Counted from the stretch's first letter, positions 44,901-57,230 are shown. The stretch: 64,000 bases of DNA from Chrysophaeum taylorii (GCA_029834535.1 JAQMWT010000471.1:103958-167957); one strand, 5' to 3'. Numbers and translations: made by a program. Notes: a model not told the origin generated them from the letters alone.

Positions 44901-47900
44901 TCAAATCGTGACGATCCTACTTGGGGGGCCGTCGATGCTGCGTCATGTGCACTCGTCGCTGCGGCAGACTCTCGGTCGTTTGCGACGCCTCGCTTTTGCG
45001 CCGAGCTTGCAGCAGATACAGGGGCGCTTATAGCGACAACGATGCCGTCACACAAAGCCCTCGCAACTCTCTTTGATCGTGATGATGGGGAAGAACCATA
45101 CTTTGCACTCAGCCATGTGCTGGGTGAATATCAGGCCTCCGATTCATCGGCTCACCAGCGCGCGCAACGCCTATCGGCGGCTATGGCCAGGGACTCGAGT
45201 GGGACTCTAGCTCGATTGGCTGCTCTTGGTGGCAATGACGACGAGGATGACGAAAGCGCACTGCCACCACTTCGCGCGTCACTAGATCGTCATGCCAGGC
45301 GTAGTTTGAATGCGTGCCGCTCACGAGTCGCACTCACCGCGCGCGATGATGACAGCATGCTCCTTGGCCTCCCCCATCGCGATGCTTCCGACCGCCGACC
45401 TCTCTTCCACATGGATGATGAGGATAGGCAGCGTGTACGCCGCGCAGCTCTCTGGAGCGCTGCCTCGAGTGTGGACGTCTCCTCGTCCTTCGCCGCTGCC
45501 TTCTCTGCCGCTCGTCGTCGTGTTGCTGAGGTCCGACCTGCAAGTCTTGTCGCAGGCCCATCAGCGGGAAGCTCTGGGTCACGACTTGCTGTACAAGCCA
45601 GCCGTCGGCGCCGGCGTGACAGTGACGACCTCGGAGACCAATGTGAGGAGGCCCCCAGTGCGCGACGACGGCGTATACGCTCTAATCCAACAGGTGCCTC
45701 GTCGCTGAGGAGGAGCGCCATTGACGAGGCTATTGCGTCGGCCCGCGCGGAAACTGCTGCGTTGTTGCTCTCCTCGTCCGCTCTCGAAGGAAATGCGCCG
45801 TTTGGAGAGGAGATGATGCTACCTGGCTCTCGTTTGCTTGATCGACCGCGTCGTCAACACGATGGTCTTCAAGGGATGGGCCGAAGCGACGTTTATGGTG
45901 AAGAGGACTCGAGTTTTGTCGTCATCGACGCGGCCCTCGATGGTGGTGAACCAAATGCGCAAGGCCTCACCTCTGCGACAGGGCGTGCGCGGATATCCCA
46001 GTCAGCACTGGGTCCTCCTAGTCGGCGGCGAACGGCACGATCATCACGCCGTCGTTCAGAGCTGCATGAAGCGGATGATGACTCTCTACTCTCTCGTTTG
46101 CTGCGTGATAGAGTGGCTTCATCGGAAGACGAAGATGTGGACTTAGATGACGATGATGATGATGATGATGATGACGACGATGACGACGATCTTGATGATG
46201 GCGATGTCGAAGATGTGAGGAACAACGACATTGGCGACAACGACGAGTTGGCTGAGGCTGTTGATGAAGACGCTGCGGCGCACCTTGGGACGAGTGTTGG
46301 CGATGGTGATGAGGATTGTGATAACTGTCTTGATGATGAGGAAGATGACGACGAAGAAGATGAAGGCCAAGGTGAAGCAGGTACCCGGCAAGAGCGCCAG
46401 CAGCGTGACCGAGGGGCACACGATGATGACGATGAACAGCACCATGACGATGACGATTTTTTCAACGATTATGAAGAAGCGACCGGCAGGGTGGCATTCA
46501 ACGACACAGTGCTTGACCTTTCTGAGACTCGCCGACAGCGACACGCAGAAAGTGAGATGCAAACATCACATCCTGGACCTCTGCGGCGACGTAAGCGAGC
46601 AGGGAGCGACGCTGCATCGTCACAACAATGCCAAGGCGAATCTTCTGTCTCTCTGGCCTCCAAGGCGACGTCCTCATCAAGGCGCGCAGCCCTCGAGCAA
46701 CTCATCACTTCGATGCATCAACGTGGATTGTTGACCAAACTCGGTGTCTTGACGAACGCCGCTGTGTGTGTCAGCAAGCCAATGTCGTCTTTTACTAACA
46801 CGCAAGGCTTGCCGCTGCCACCCCCGGGTGGCGTGGCCTCGTCTTTACCATTGTCTGGTGATGTGTCCCATGGCACAGCATATCCGCTGTGCTCTGAGCT
46901 CATCGATCTGTATGTTGGTGCGTGCGGCCCATTGCGAGGTGACCTTCAACGCGCCATGCGAAAGGCAACGGAGACAGCCGCTCGCATTCGTATGTATCAT
47001 CGTACACTCGAAAGCAAGCCATCTTCAATGCCTCTCGAGTCTGAAGGCGAGTTGGCTGATGACGATGAATACGCTCTTCACGACCTGCTCGAGCAAAGTA
47101 CGCGAGCAACAGTGGACGCCCTTGCTCGCCTTGTCGAGTTGGGTGGCACACTTGCGCAACTATACGACGCTGAGTTACTCACACATCGAGGCTTCGCCGA
47201 TGTGCTTCTCATCGCCCTGGCTAATTCTCTGCGTTGCGACACTAGAGCGTTCCGTGCTGCCAGCGTGGCGTTAAGAACTTTGTGTGCAAAGTCACCTACT
47301 GCTCTTGCGAAAACACACGCTGCACTGTGTGATTCGGACGATGGCTCCGTGCAGTTCTTCGACGATGATGGCAAATCGCGGCGACGAGTTGCACTCTACA
47401 TCACGCTGCGTGACTTCTTGTGCGCACCACCGCCATCCTCTCGATCAAGCCAAGCAGATGAAGCAGCCTGGCAAGCTCATGTCGCCATTGCTGCCGATCG
47501 CGCTATCATCTCAGCGAGCGCAGCGACGCGCAGCGCAGGCCTGACGGAAACGGTAATGAGACCGTGCCTTGCAGTATTGTGCCGTCTTGTAGGGGCACGC
47601 ATAGTTCGCAAGGAATGCTCCGACTCGGCGCAATCCACTCCGGCGACAGATTTACTAGCCTGGATCCGTGCCGAGCTTCGACGAACCACTGAGACTTGGA
47701 TCACAGCGACGTGGCTGACCCCGGGTCAAGCAAACGCCACCATACGTGTCAATCGCGCGTTCCGGTGCTGGGCCTCACTCCTAGCTGTTCCAAAGGAGTT
47801 GGTCGATCAATCGCCAGATTCAATGGAGGTATCGCAATCGACCCGAACTCACTCGTCTGGCGCGCTCCCGAAACATTCATCGTGGCTACTCGATGCTGCA

Positions 47901-50900
47901 ATCAACCCCCATAGCGAGGCCGTACGACGCCAGGCTGCGCTTCTTGTTGTCGCGGCTGCCAAACAACCGCTGAGCACCGGAGATATCACCGCTGACTCTA
48001 CAGCATACACGTGGTTAGAGGCAGCATGTTCAATGGTTGTGGAGAGCCCACCTTCAACACAGCTGCTTGCCGCGATCTTAGATCTTGTTGTTGAGGCTGA
48101 ACCCGCGACGAAAGACTATTTGCGCCAACGCGGATTTGGCCGCTTCTGCTGCCGCCTTGTTCGTCGACAAGCACGGTGTCTTTTGCGGCGTGATGCTAGA
48201 CACGTCACTTCAAACGCTGGCGGTTCAGATATTGCGGCGGCCGCAGCAGCTTCCCGTTCATCTCCTGAACTTACGACCTTCGCCTCGATTTCGGCTGCAC
48301 TTGCTCCAAGGGCAAACCCAAGAGACGCGGCCACGTTAAAGCGGAAGGCGCGTAGCACGTCGTTGCGCGGAGCTTCCACACACGGAGATGCAGAAAACAC
48401 ATGGGCCGCAGAAGCTGCGATCGCTGTGGAGAGGGCAGCTGCACAAGAACTAAGTGTCCCCCTAGAGGCGAGTCTCGTTCTCCGCGAGCTCAAACTACTC
48501 CGAAGCCGTGAAACCGATGCTGTTGCTAACGTTCTCGCTCGTGTTGCATTGGCTCCACTTTCTTCGAATAACAAGAAGAAGCACGAGAGCTCCGTGAGAC
48601 ATGCACCGGCGGGCGTTGGCCATGATGGTTCGGCTGTCCAGGCGCAAAGTGTGGAGGATCGGCTCGCCTTCCTTGCAGCAGCAACTGTAGCGCTCGGGAG
48701 CCGTCACGTTTCTCGTAAGTTGATGGCTTCGGGACCCAATGAGAGTGTAGGGGTTATGCGTGCCCGAGCTGTCGTCCGAAGTCGCCGTTTGCTGGCAGGA
48801 CTTGAGCCAGTCCCTGAACACGACAGTGCTTTTGACAACAGCGTCATATCCCCAGCACTCTCCTCACCCTCCGTCGAAATGTTGCTGGAATCAATGAGTG
48901 ACGCCGCATGCCCGCGGCAAATCAAGCCGCGCGTCGTACTTCAGCTGCGTCGCGCTCCGACCCAAGATGAATTTTTCCGTGGCAACTTGCCGCGATCTTC
49001 GATCTGTCTTGATGATGTGCCACGCGGTCGCACGAGACATCGTGACAATGACGGCGAACAGAGCGACGATGATGACATTGACGATAGCGACGATGAGCCC
49101 ACCATGGGAGACCTTCGACGTAAAATTGCCGTTGATCTCGATATGGCCGATGCTGCCGAGATGCTCGAGCTCGTAGTTTGCGACTGTATTGTAGCGCTCC
49201 ACTTGCCAATTAGACGTGTTCATGCTAAGCTCTGGGTGCCGCGGGCTCGAGCTGCTGCGGCTGCCCGGTCACGACAACAGGCCACACTAGGTGCCTTTGC
49301 GTTGGGGACTGGGACGACGGACACACCGGGCGTCCTGCGTGATGAGGACGAGGACGAGGATGCCGACGAAGACGACGAAGAGGAGCTACATGTGGCTGAC
49401 GATGACGACGAGGAGCGTCAAAATGGTGACGAGCCCGTGCCTATGGAAGAAGAGGAGGATGAGGAGGAAGAATATGCCGGGATCGCTGCACACGGGAGCG
49501 AACGGCGACCCCTCTCAACAAACGAAGCCTCATCGTATGCTGATGTTGTTGTTGTCGGAAGTGGTCGGGGAGGACGCACCCAGCGTGGTGTGCATGCCGT
49601 AAATCCCGACGGTGCAATTGGACACACTGCGATTTCGTCGAGTCCTCGGAGGCGACGCAACGATGGAAAGCGCGACGAAGAGGCGGCGACACCAGCCATG
49701 GTTGTGACCTACCGACTTACTGGTGTGGATGGTGAGGCCACCGAGGAACGCATCGAGAATCTAGGTGACGGCTCACCTGACCCACGGAGCTGTCGCGTTA
49801 GTGATCGCTACGGTGCGACGGCAGCTGTAGTCGAGGCTGGCGGTCTCAGCGATCTCGTGAGCATCGTTGCCGATTCTGACGATGATGCTGTCGCAACGCG
49901 CGCTCTCGCACTTTTGCGCCAATGTGCCATGGTCGAACGCCATGCATCACTTCTGGCGAAGATGGGTGCTCCTGCTGCTCTGCTTGCAAGGCTCGTACGT
50001 GCTCTCCAGCGCGGCACCGAGCAGCGTCAAACTCAAGCTGGCAGGTCTGATCGTGATGTTGAGCGCCTCCTTGGGCTACTCGAGCGACTTGCTCCTGCCA
50101 TGCGCGATGTCACAACCGCATTGGAAGCCCCGCCTGGTGGAGCGACCCATCTCGAGACTCTTGTGGATGGGCTCCGCGACGCACGCGTCGCCGCTGCACT
50201 CGAACGCACGCCGGCGCTCCGCCGTGCGGTGTGCCGCCTGTTGCCGGCGTTGGCGTGCGGCCGTCGTGACGCCGCCGATACTCTTGCATTGCGTATGACG
50301 GGCTGGATGCGTCGCCCGGATGATTGGGCACGCTGCTTTGGCAACGTTGTGGCCTTTGTCTCGGTTGTTGATCAGCCGACGACGTCACCGACGAGTGTGG
50401 AAGCAGACAATGAGCCTCGTGATGTCACAATGATCGACTCGACGACGATAGGAGCTAGTGCCCTCGATCTTGTTGAGGCATCATGCCTTCGCGAGACTGC
50501 TGAGGGTCTTGGAGGTGAGGACACGGAGGGAGGGAGCGCGCATGGTGGCACGGGCTCAACCGCTTCATCCAGCCTGGTCGCCGGCGCGGAGGAGCTTGGC
50601 GATGCTCTGGCTCGAAATGGCTTCATTGAAGCAGCGACGAACGCCCTGTCTGAACGCGTCCCACGATTTCCACCTTCGCTCCCGTGGTCACCACCACCTG
50701 CGCAAAATGAAGATGGCAGCGAGCAGCCGCGCGTGCAGCAGGCAGAATGGCGAACTGCGCTTGAGGCGCCGGGCGCCAAAGCTGTTGTGCTTGCCTGCCT
50801 CCGTGCTCTTCGCGGTGCGTGTGTTGCGAGTCGAGTATGTGCCCTTACCGCCAGTGACCAAGGCGCTGCCACTATTGCTCAAAACTTGGAGCAACTGCCC

Positions 50901-53005
50901 TTCAAAAGCTTCCGCGATATTGGCCTCGCTGCCGAGGCCCTGCTTGATGCCCTCGGCAATGGGAATGATAGCGCTGCACATGCGGTTCAGCAGGCGCGTG
51001 ACTTTGCGCGACGACATCGCAATGCACATGCACAAGTGCGAAGAGCTGCGCTGCTGAGTAAGCTTGGCCTTGCCGAGCCACCCACCGCTGCAGATGCATT
51101 GCGCGGAGGTCCGACCTCGAGTACGAAGACCACGGCTGACGAGGACCAAGATGTTCTAATGAGCAAGGCGCGCTGTGTTGTTTGCCGGGAAAATTTCCAG
51201 TCTCGTCCCCGAGACGTTCTCGCGGCCTACGTGTACGTCAAGCTCGCTGTCGCCGACGTTGGTGATGTGGACGGTGCGTTCCTTCTCACAACGAGCACCT
51301 CTCTCCCAACAGTGCCTGGTGTGGGCCGAAGCGGGACGGCGAGTACAGGGATGCCCACGTCATCCAGGTTTGGCGCCCGCGTATTGCCGCGATCTGGAAC
51401 GCAACCGTCGTCGTCGTCGTCTCCGCGGCGACATCGTACTTCGCAGCGCCGTTACTCACTCGTTTCTTCCGTGTCGGCATTCAATGTAATCCACATTTCA
51501 TGCCATCGGGAAGCTACGCGTGCTGAGCGCAACATGCGGTCGCCGCGCGCGGAGTGGGATGGGGCAACACTTCGGAATAGTCGCGTGCTCTGCAACTCAA
51601 TCGTGCCGCTGAGGCCGCCTATGACTTCAACACAACCGGACATTCCTGCTGATGTCAGGAGTGGTAGTGATAGGAAGCCGACTTCATCGAGCGCGACATC
51701 AGACGCTGCAGCTGCAGCTGCAGCATACACGGCGGCAATCGACCGCCACTTTTCGTCACTCACTCAATTTGGTGTCGCATCACGCAGCTCGACGTCGGCT
51801 TCACTGTCTGCTCCCGGAAATTCGTCATCCTCTGCGGACGCGCCGTCGCGTTTCACTATAATCGCCCACGATGTTCGACTACTCCTGCTCCGGCTTGCAT
51901 CTTGCGAGCCGCTGCATACTGAGTCGGGTGGTGGAAGTCGATCGTCCAACATGCTCCTTGTTTGCTATCTCATGCAGCTCGGGGCTCATCTCCTCCTGCC
52001 CCGATCAAAGGGCGGTGCTGCTGCAGACGATGCCGACCTGGAGAAGCTGCGAAGCATCCGAAGCGCGTTTATCGCCGAGGCCACTACGCATTTGCCGCCG
52101 CTCGATGGGACGAGTCGTGCGGCTGCGATGAGTCCCCAAGCGTTGCGTTCGGCAGAGCACATTCACAACGAGCAGGAGCCTGACGAGGATGATGACGAGG
52201 ATGATGACGAGGATGATGCACGCGCGGAGACACCCGCGACACCGCAGCGTGGACCATCTAGAGGTGAAGAAGTAGGTGACTCACCTACTTCGGGTCGTCT
52301 TCGGCAGCGCCGCCGCCTGGAGATGCTTACACGGCTTGAAGAGTGTGCGCCGCACGTTGCTCTTCTCTCGCTTTTTGATGACGAACTGCACGACGAAGTC
52401 TTTGCCGAGCACAAGGCTATCTTCGCTGCGCTGGCTGCGCGCCATGCCCTGACTCGTGCTGAGTCTCGCGCGGCATCTCGGGAGCAGCAACGAAGGGTCG
52501 GCGCTTCAACTCAATCGCCAACACGCTCATTAGCAGAAATTTCTGCACAGCCAGCGGCTGACAGTGATGCTGATGCCAGAAGTTACTACACTGACTCTTC
52601 CCAAACAAGGAGCTGTGATGCGCAGACGCATCAACGAGCACGTTCGTATGCAAAATCTATGCTGTCTTACCTTGCGCTCCTGAACTGTCTCAAGCGCGAA
52701 TTCCGCGTCCTCTCAACCGCGACCGACAATAAGCGAGTCCCCTTGCTTGCGGGAGATGATACCGCCATTGCAGCCGCGGCCGAAAAGGTACGTTCCTGAA
52801 TCTCGTCACACCGCACATACGTGTTTTCTATACGTAGGTCACGGCCTTCTACGAGTCGAATCTTTTGGAAGGCTCAGATGCGCGCACCATCTTAGTTGAC
52901 CACCTTGGTCTCGACCCTGCCTCGCTCCCCCTCTCAGGACAAGTCGGGTCGCTTCTGTTCGGTTCGGCCAGTGATGCCAACCCTCGGACTGGCACTTCGA
53001 CTTAA
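29916..53005 (+). CDS. UBR4: Giant UBR4/BIG (p600)-type E3 ubiquitin ligase
   Basis: About 7,509 residues (human UBR4 is ~5,180), assembled from eleven exons: 29916-30043, 30091-30115, 30162-30307, 30352-30433, 30475-30540, 30588-30731, 30778-31652, 31707-35153, 35215-43897, 44022-52787, 52838-53005; every phase closes. UBR-box zinc finger at about 1637-1697: the splice at 35154 rebuilds ICTYARSGGEFVEQHWYNC, followed by the Cys/His cluster ending FFCDCGAESR; this box binds N-degrons. Then a beta-propeller-like region (about 1950-2560), a galactose-binding-like domain (about 2566-2710; RVLLGSASLEHIPTYLVVAG), and zinc ribbons at about 4504-4558, where the splice joins FQCRQ to CRHINYERLDAFLCVECGYC. 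The C-terminal hemi-RING begins ARCVVCRENF (about 6914) and ends with FNVIHISCH and RVLCNSIVPL. UBR4 with an E2 polyubiquitinates N-degron and orphan proteins. Long Asp/Glu runs fill the linkers. Intron 3 has a weak GTCTCT donor; the first six exons are the least certain. Confidence 0.92.
46146..46200 (+). repeat. GAT/GAC trinucleotide run in UBR4
   Basis: A near-uninterrupted stretch of Asp codons (mostly GAT) in the middle of the UBR4 gene, giving a poly-Asp tract of about 14 residues inside a much longer acidic, disordered linker that extends to about 46460. Confidence 0.85.
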
Positions 53006-54148
53006 TTGAACTGCATCTGCCACCACTTCTCGCAATTGCTTTGCGCACCCTCTTCATGATACCCGTAGCACATCTCGTGCGGCCATCATGATCCACAGAC
53101 ACAGTTGCCCCAGTTATAAGTGCTTCGTCTGCGTTCCTGTAATCCAGGTCGGGCTCCAGAGGAGAGGCTGCTTCTCCAAGCTGCTTGTGCATCTTAGAAT
53201 GGACCTCCTTGTTTGCCACTTCTTAGCTTTTGTTGCTTTCTCATCGGCCCTGTTTCTATTTCGCGTGTTGTACACAATCAGAGTGACTCTCGTCGTCCAA
53301 AGCTGGGTTCTGAGTAAAATCAGTAAAGGCGACACGACACCCCCCTCCATTAGTCGTGTTCCAGAAATGCCCACCCCTATTCGTAGTGCGCTTTCGCTAC
53401 AAACAGAAGGCGAATTCTCGAGAACGCGTGGCGCCGATCTTGATGACGAGAGTGTCTCCGGGGCTGATTTTGTATGCAGAGACTTAATTCCATTCTTGCG
53501 CTTTTCGCGTCGACTATGGGTGAAGAGGGCGCGGAAGATCTAGATCCAGCCTCGAACTGTCGGCCATGAAGGCGGGAACTTCCTTCCTTTTCCTTCCCGC
53601 CCTTCTAGGGCTCTATATACAAAATCAGACGCGTGTCTCTATCTCTTCGAAACAAGGGAGGAGTTTGATGCGACAGGCTTACGGCCTGGGAAACACACGG
53701 CACTTGTGCAATGTTGCCGCCCGGTTACGAAACTAATTCTACCTGATGCGCGTTCGATCCACCGCGGGCGAAGAGAAGAGAAGAGGAGAGAAGAGAAGAG
53801 AAGAGAAGAGAAGAGAAGAGAAGAGAAGAGAAGAGAAGAGAAGAGAAGAGAAGAGAAGAGAAGAGAAGAGAAGAGAAGAGAAGAGAAGAGAAGAGAAGAG
53901 AAGAGAAGAAATGAAGAAACGCCATTTAATTTAACATTGTAAGAAAAGCAAGTGCCCTCCGCCCCGACAGGCTGGCTCCTACGCCCCTCGCTTCCAGCAT
54001 AAACAAAGTCGTTTGATTTTCTGCTACAAAGGCCACCTCGATTAGTACCAAACTGACTAGTCTGTCACGGCGATGGATCGGCACACACCCATAATAAATA
54101 CCGCGCGTCGAAGAAGATTCTCTCATGAGGCACAATTAAGTCTATTGT
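53006..54148. other. Intergenic after UBR4
   Basis: It starts with the UBR4 3' UTR. An ATG frame at 53088-53543 (151 codons) has a hydrophobic stretch (LLVCHFLAFVAFSSALFLFR) and could be a small membrane protein, but a second open frame lies opposite it and I have no family match. The GAGAA microsatellite is at 53770-53909. Confidence 0.35.
53770..53909. repeat. (GAGAA)n pentanucleotide microsatellite
   Basis: About 28 units of AAGAG/GAGAA in nearly perfect array, with one GAAGAGGAGAG interruption near the left end. It is open in several frames on both strands (Arg-Glu-Glu-Lys and Ser-Leu-Leu-Phe repeats), which are artefacts. Confidence 0.95.
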
Positions 54149-54904
54149 TCATTTTCTAGCCGTCACGCAACAACCGACATCTTCTCGTGGCGCAGGAGGT
54201 CGAGATTTGGGTGGGGTTGGTGGTCCCTCTTGTGAGGTCTGGCGCGTCTCGCGCGCTGCTCGTTGCCGTGCTTCGAGGAGGAGAGAATCGCGCTCGCGCT
54301 TGAGTGCAGAGATCTCGTTGGCGGCAGCTGTGGCTTGAGCCGCGAGCTGGGACTTCTCTACTTGAAGCGACTCGACTTGGGCTTCGAGGCGCGCGATGGC
54401 GCCCTTGTCGGCGCTGCTAGAGAAGAGCCGAGCGAAGCTCGCTCGGGATTGCGTCGACGAGCAAGAATCGCGGCGCGCGCCACCGTCAAAGCCGAGAAAG
54501 GTTCGAAGACGATCCGTTCCGATATCGTCGAGGCCGCCGCTCTTGCAAACAAGCTCCCTGAGCCAGTCGCGCAGACGCTCGGCCCGCGTTTCGACCTCGC
54601 TCATCGTCTTGGGACTCGCGAGAAACGCGCCGCGAGAGACGAGACGCGACGGAAACTGTGTCGCCAAATTTGGCAGCCTCTGCTCCTTCTCCAGCGTACG
54701 CTTGAGGTCGCGGATCTCGGCGTATCGCCGGTGAGCTTGCGCCACAACGCTCTCCGACTGTGGCTCTCGCGTCGTTATGAGGAACCATGCCGTTCCTTGC
54801 CCGCGTGACGGCACGTCGTCCGCCTCGAGGTCGATCACAAAGTCGCTTCGCAACACGAGATGCTCGCTGACTGTGTTTCGGAGTGCCGTGCTCACCTCCG
54901 CCAT
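54149..54904 (-). CDS. PX-domain protein with C-terminal coiled coil
   Basis: 251 residues from an ATG at 54904. The N-terminal half is a phox-homology domain (about residues 14-138): beta strands DFVIDLEADDV and TAWFLITTRE, the basic R59-R60-Y61 step that contacts the 3-phosphate of PI3P, a proline-containing loop (RLPNLATQFPSRL), and the helix RAERLRDWLREL. Residues about 168-218 form a coiled coil (IARLEAQVESLQVEKSQLAA), then a proline-rich tail (PPTPPKSRPPAP). PX proteins of this size bind endosomal phosphoinositides and dimerise through the coiled coil. Which sorting-nexin subclass it belongs to cannot be told. No intron is needed. It is isolated between repeat tracts. Confidence 0.8.
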   Translation of the reverse strand: MAEVSTALRNTVSEHLVLRSDFVIDLEADDVPSRGQGTAWFLITTREPQSESVVAQAHRRYAEIRDLKRTLEKEQRLPNLATQFPSRLVSRGAFLASPKTMSEVETRAERLRDWLRELVCKSGGLDDIGTDRLRTFLGFDGGARRDSCSSTQSRASFARLFSSSADKGAIARLEAQVESLQVEKSQLAAQATAAANEISALKRERDSLLLEARQRAARETRQTSQEGPPTPPKSRPPAPREDVGCCVTARK

Positions 54905-55079
54905 CGTCCCGTACCTTTGAATTGTACACTACGATCTTTCCTCTGTTTGAGTGTGGTGGCAAGAACTTCATCGTGCGTCAGAACAAAATACAAACAAGGG
55001 GGAACAATCGAGGGTACGATACAAACTCTCGAGAGACACAGAGCAGTCGACATTTAAAGACACAGAGACAGAGAGACAG

Positions 55080-55194
55080 ACGGACGGACGGACGGACGGA
55101 CGGACGGACGGACGGACGGACGGACGGACGGACGGACGGACGGACGGACGGACGGACGGACGGACGGACGGACGGACGGACGGACGGACGGACG
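55080..55194. repeat. (ACGG)n tetranucleotide microsatellite
   Basis: About 28 perfect units. It is open in all frames (Thr-Asp-Gly-Arg on one strand, Arg-Pro-Ser-Val on the other), so the surrounding open frames are not evidence of genes. It follows a GACA/GAGA-rich leader. Confidence 0.95.
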
Positions 55195-55301
55195 GCCGCT
55201 TCGAGCCGCTTGGCTTCGTTGACACTTACTTCTTCAAGCCTAGGACGGCCGATTCGAGCCGCTTGGCTTCGTTGACACTTAACTCTTCAAGCCTTGCTCG
55301 A
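55195..55301 (+). repeat. Tandem duplication of ~54 bp
   Basis: The segment CTTCGAGCCGCTTGGCTTCG...TTGACACTTACTTCTTCAAGCCT recurs immediately as GATTCGAGCCGCTTGGCTTC...TTGACACTTAACTCTTCAAGCCT, with few differences, next to the ACGG array. A partial third copy (TTAATTCTTCAGCCTTTGCTC) follows. Confidence 0.75.
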
Positions 55302-55344
55302 ACATATGTTAATTCTTCAGCCTTTGCTCAAACACGAGCGTGCG

Positions 55345-55620
55345 CGTGTTGCGGCGGCGTGGTAGCACCACGCTGTCTACTGTAGACGGACGGACGACGG
55401 ACAGAGGAACGGTCGGACGGAAGGCCGTTCCATTTCGTAATTTTGCTGCCGCGGACGGCCGTTCCATTTCGCAATTTTGCGGCCACGCGGTAGCACGATG
55501 CTGTCGGTCGGACGGACGGCCGTTCCATTTCTGTGTTGCGGCCGCGCGGTAGCACGACGCTGTCGCGCGCGCTCGCGGTCCTTTTCCTACCGTTGCGGCT
55601 GCCCGGTAGCACCACGCTCT
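55345..55620 (+). repeat. Imperfect tandem family with GGTAGCACnACGCTnTC core
   Basis: Four copies of the core GGTAGCACCACGCTGTC or close variants (near 55360, 55489, 55547 and 55604), each preceded by a GTTGCGGC-like block and alternating with GGCCGTTCCATTTCG segments. The spacing is about 57 bp for the last three. I see no coding potential. Confidence 0.65.
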
Positions 55621-56060
55621 CGCGCTCGGTCGCGCTCCTTTTCCTAGTCTTGCCGCACGCTCCCACGCGATGTCGCTCTTGGTCCGCGTCGAGGTCGCGG
55701 TGCTTCTGCTGCTTCTCAGCTTCGCTCGGGCGGTGCCGCGCAAGCCGCGCGCGTCCCTCGGTGTCGCGGCGCTCTTTAGGCACGAGACACCGTGGCTCGT
55801 CTCAGGAGGCGTCGCCATCATTTCTCCGTCGGTCGTCGGATTATTCGATTCGTAGCTGTTGATTCCATCAACAGGATCAATGTGACGTCATCAATAGTGA
55901 GGTTCCGCCGAGCTGAAACCCTGAAGAAAAAGGGCTAACGGTCATTCAACGACTCTAAAATGGCTATGTAACGGCTCTACAAAATTATCGAAAAGGTCAG
56001 CACAGAAAATTTGCTTTCAATGTCGACGTTTTCGGATAATATCTTCAACAAAAGCGACGG

Positions 56061-56273
56061 ATGGCTACACCGGGCGTCGTGATACGGTTTGAGATGTTCG
56101 TCGCGTCTAAGTTGTCGTTGAGCGGCAGCCACCTGGCGGACCCGAAGATCAAGGAGACCTTCGTCCGCAACTGGGTGGCCTTCGACCCGTTCAACGCGAG
56201 GAAGGAGAGGACGAAGATGTGGGGTACTTGTGCGCAGAGTTCACCAAGGCCACCACCAACAATGAATAATTAA
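56061..56273 (+). CDS. Short hypothetical protein or fragment
   Basis: A 70-codon ATG frame whose first 55 residues have a balanced, globular-like composition (FEMFVASKLSLSGSHLADPK and ETFVRNWVAFDPFNARKE), unlike the low-complexity frames around it. It may be a small gene or the surviving piece of a mobile-element ORF. No family was recognised and no partner exon was found. Confidence 0.3.
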   Translation: MATPGVVIRFEMFVASKLSLSGSHLADPKIKETFVRNWVAFDPFNARKERTKMWGTCAQSSPRPPPTMNN

Positions 56274-56433
56274 ATTGGGGTAACTAAGTTCCGCGGATGG
56301 TCGGGGCGGGTCGGTGGTGGCACGGCCTTGCCACCGTAGGACGCCGCACGGCGCGCATCGCCCTGCGAAGTTTGCGGCGGATTGGCTTGCGGAATCGCAC
56401 GCGTGTCACGCTTTTTCCAGGCGTTATTGGAAA

Positions 56434-56525
56434 AGCAACGGACTACAAACGGCTCTATTGTTTTTTTTTCGGCTTTGGAAAAGCAACGGACTACAAACGG
56501 CTCTATTGATTTTTTTTCGGCTCTA
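56434..56525 (+). repeat. Direct repeat of ~43 bp, two copies
   Basis: GGAAAAGCAACGGACTACAA followed by ACGGCTCTATTG and a T-run/CGGCTTT or CGGCTCT occurs twice head to tail. A related ACGGCTCTACAAAA lies near 55970. Confidence 0.75.
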
Positions 56526-57190
56526 TCCTGTGGAACCTCCCTCACTAATGTCCAGCTGGACGAAACCCCCGACGCTACATGAGGACTCCAATTCGAAAAC
56601 AAGCGTACAAACTACTTTGTAGAGTTTGTGCGTTTGCAGCTAACTCACTCGAAAGTGTGCAGCAAAGGCCGAATGCAGTTGTTGCGCAACCGTTGTAGGA
56701 ACGGAAGGAAGAGAAGAGTAGAGGAAGGAAGCTCCTCAACCAGCACCCGCGCGCCCACCCGCAACACCCCCCCTCTCACTCAGCAGTCGACTTCTAAGGG
56801 CTCTCACTCAGCCTGCCCTCGCTCGACGGCGGCGCAATCATCGCGCCCCCATGCGGAGTGTTCGAACAATCCGCGACGATAGCAACAGCAAGCTGCAGAT
56901 TGAAGATTTGGTTTAAACACGCAGAGCAAGCGTCAAAATAACATTCAGATAGGCGTTGGTGCCTCGCAGCGTTTCTTTTGCACCTACAACCGTCGAGGCT
57001 AGCCCCGCCTGAGGCAACCACCACAGCGCAAAAGTCGTCAAAAGTCGCAGGAAGAGGCAGGGAGGAGGAGACCTCGAACTCGTCTCCCATCTCGAAGCGC
57101 AAGGCGAAGGAGGTCCGAGAGCGGCCAGTAGTGGAGGTTATTCTTTCTGCCGAGACGTGGACGGTACGACTAATTCCGTTTCGGGGATGA

Positions 57191-57230
<40 letters not shown>

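Noticed and set aside
53740-53765. GCGTTCGATCC as a tRNA T-loop
   Set aside because: No pairing stem and no other tRNA arms upstream.
54149-54170. C-terminal CCVTARK of the PX protein as a prenylation box
   Set aside because: The cysteines are too far from the end for a CaaX or CC motif.
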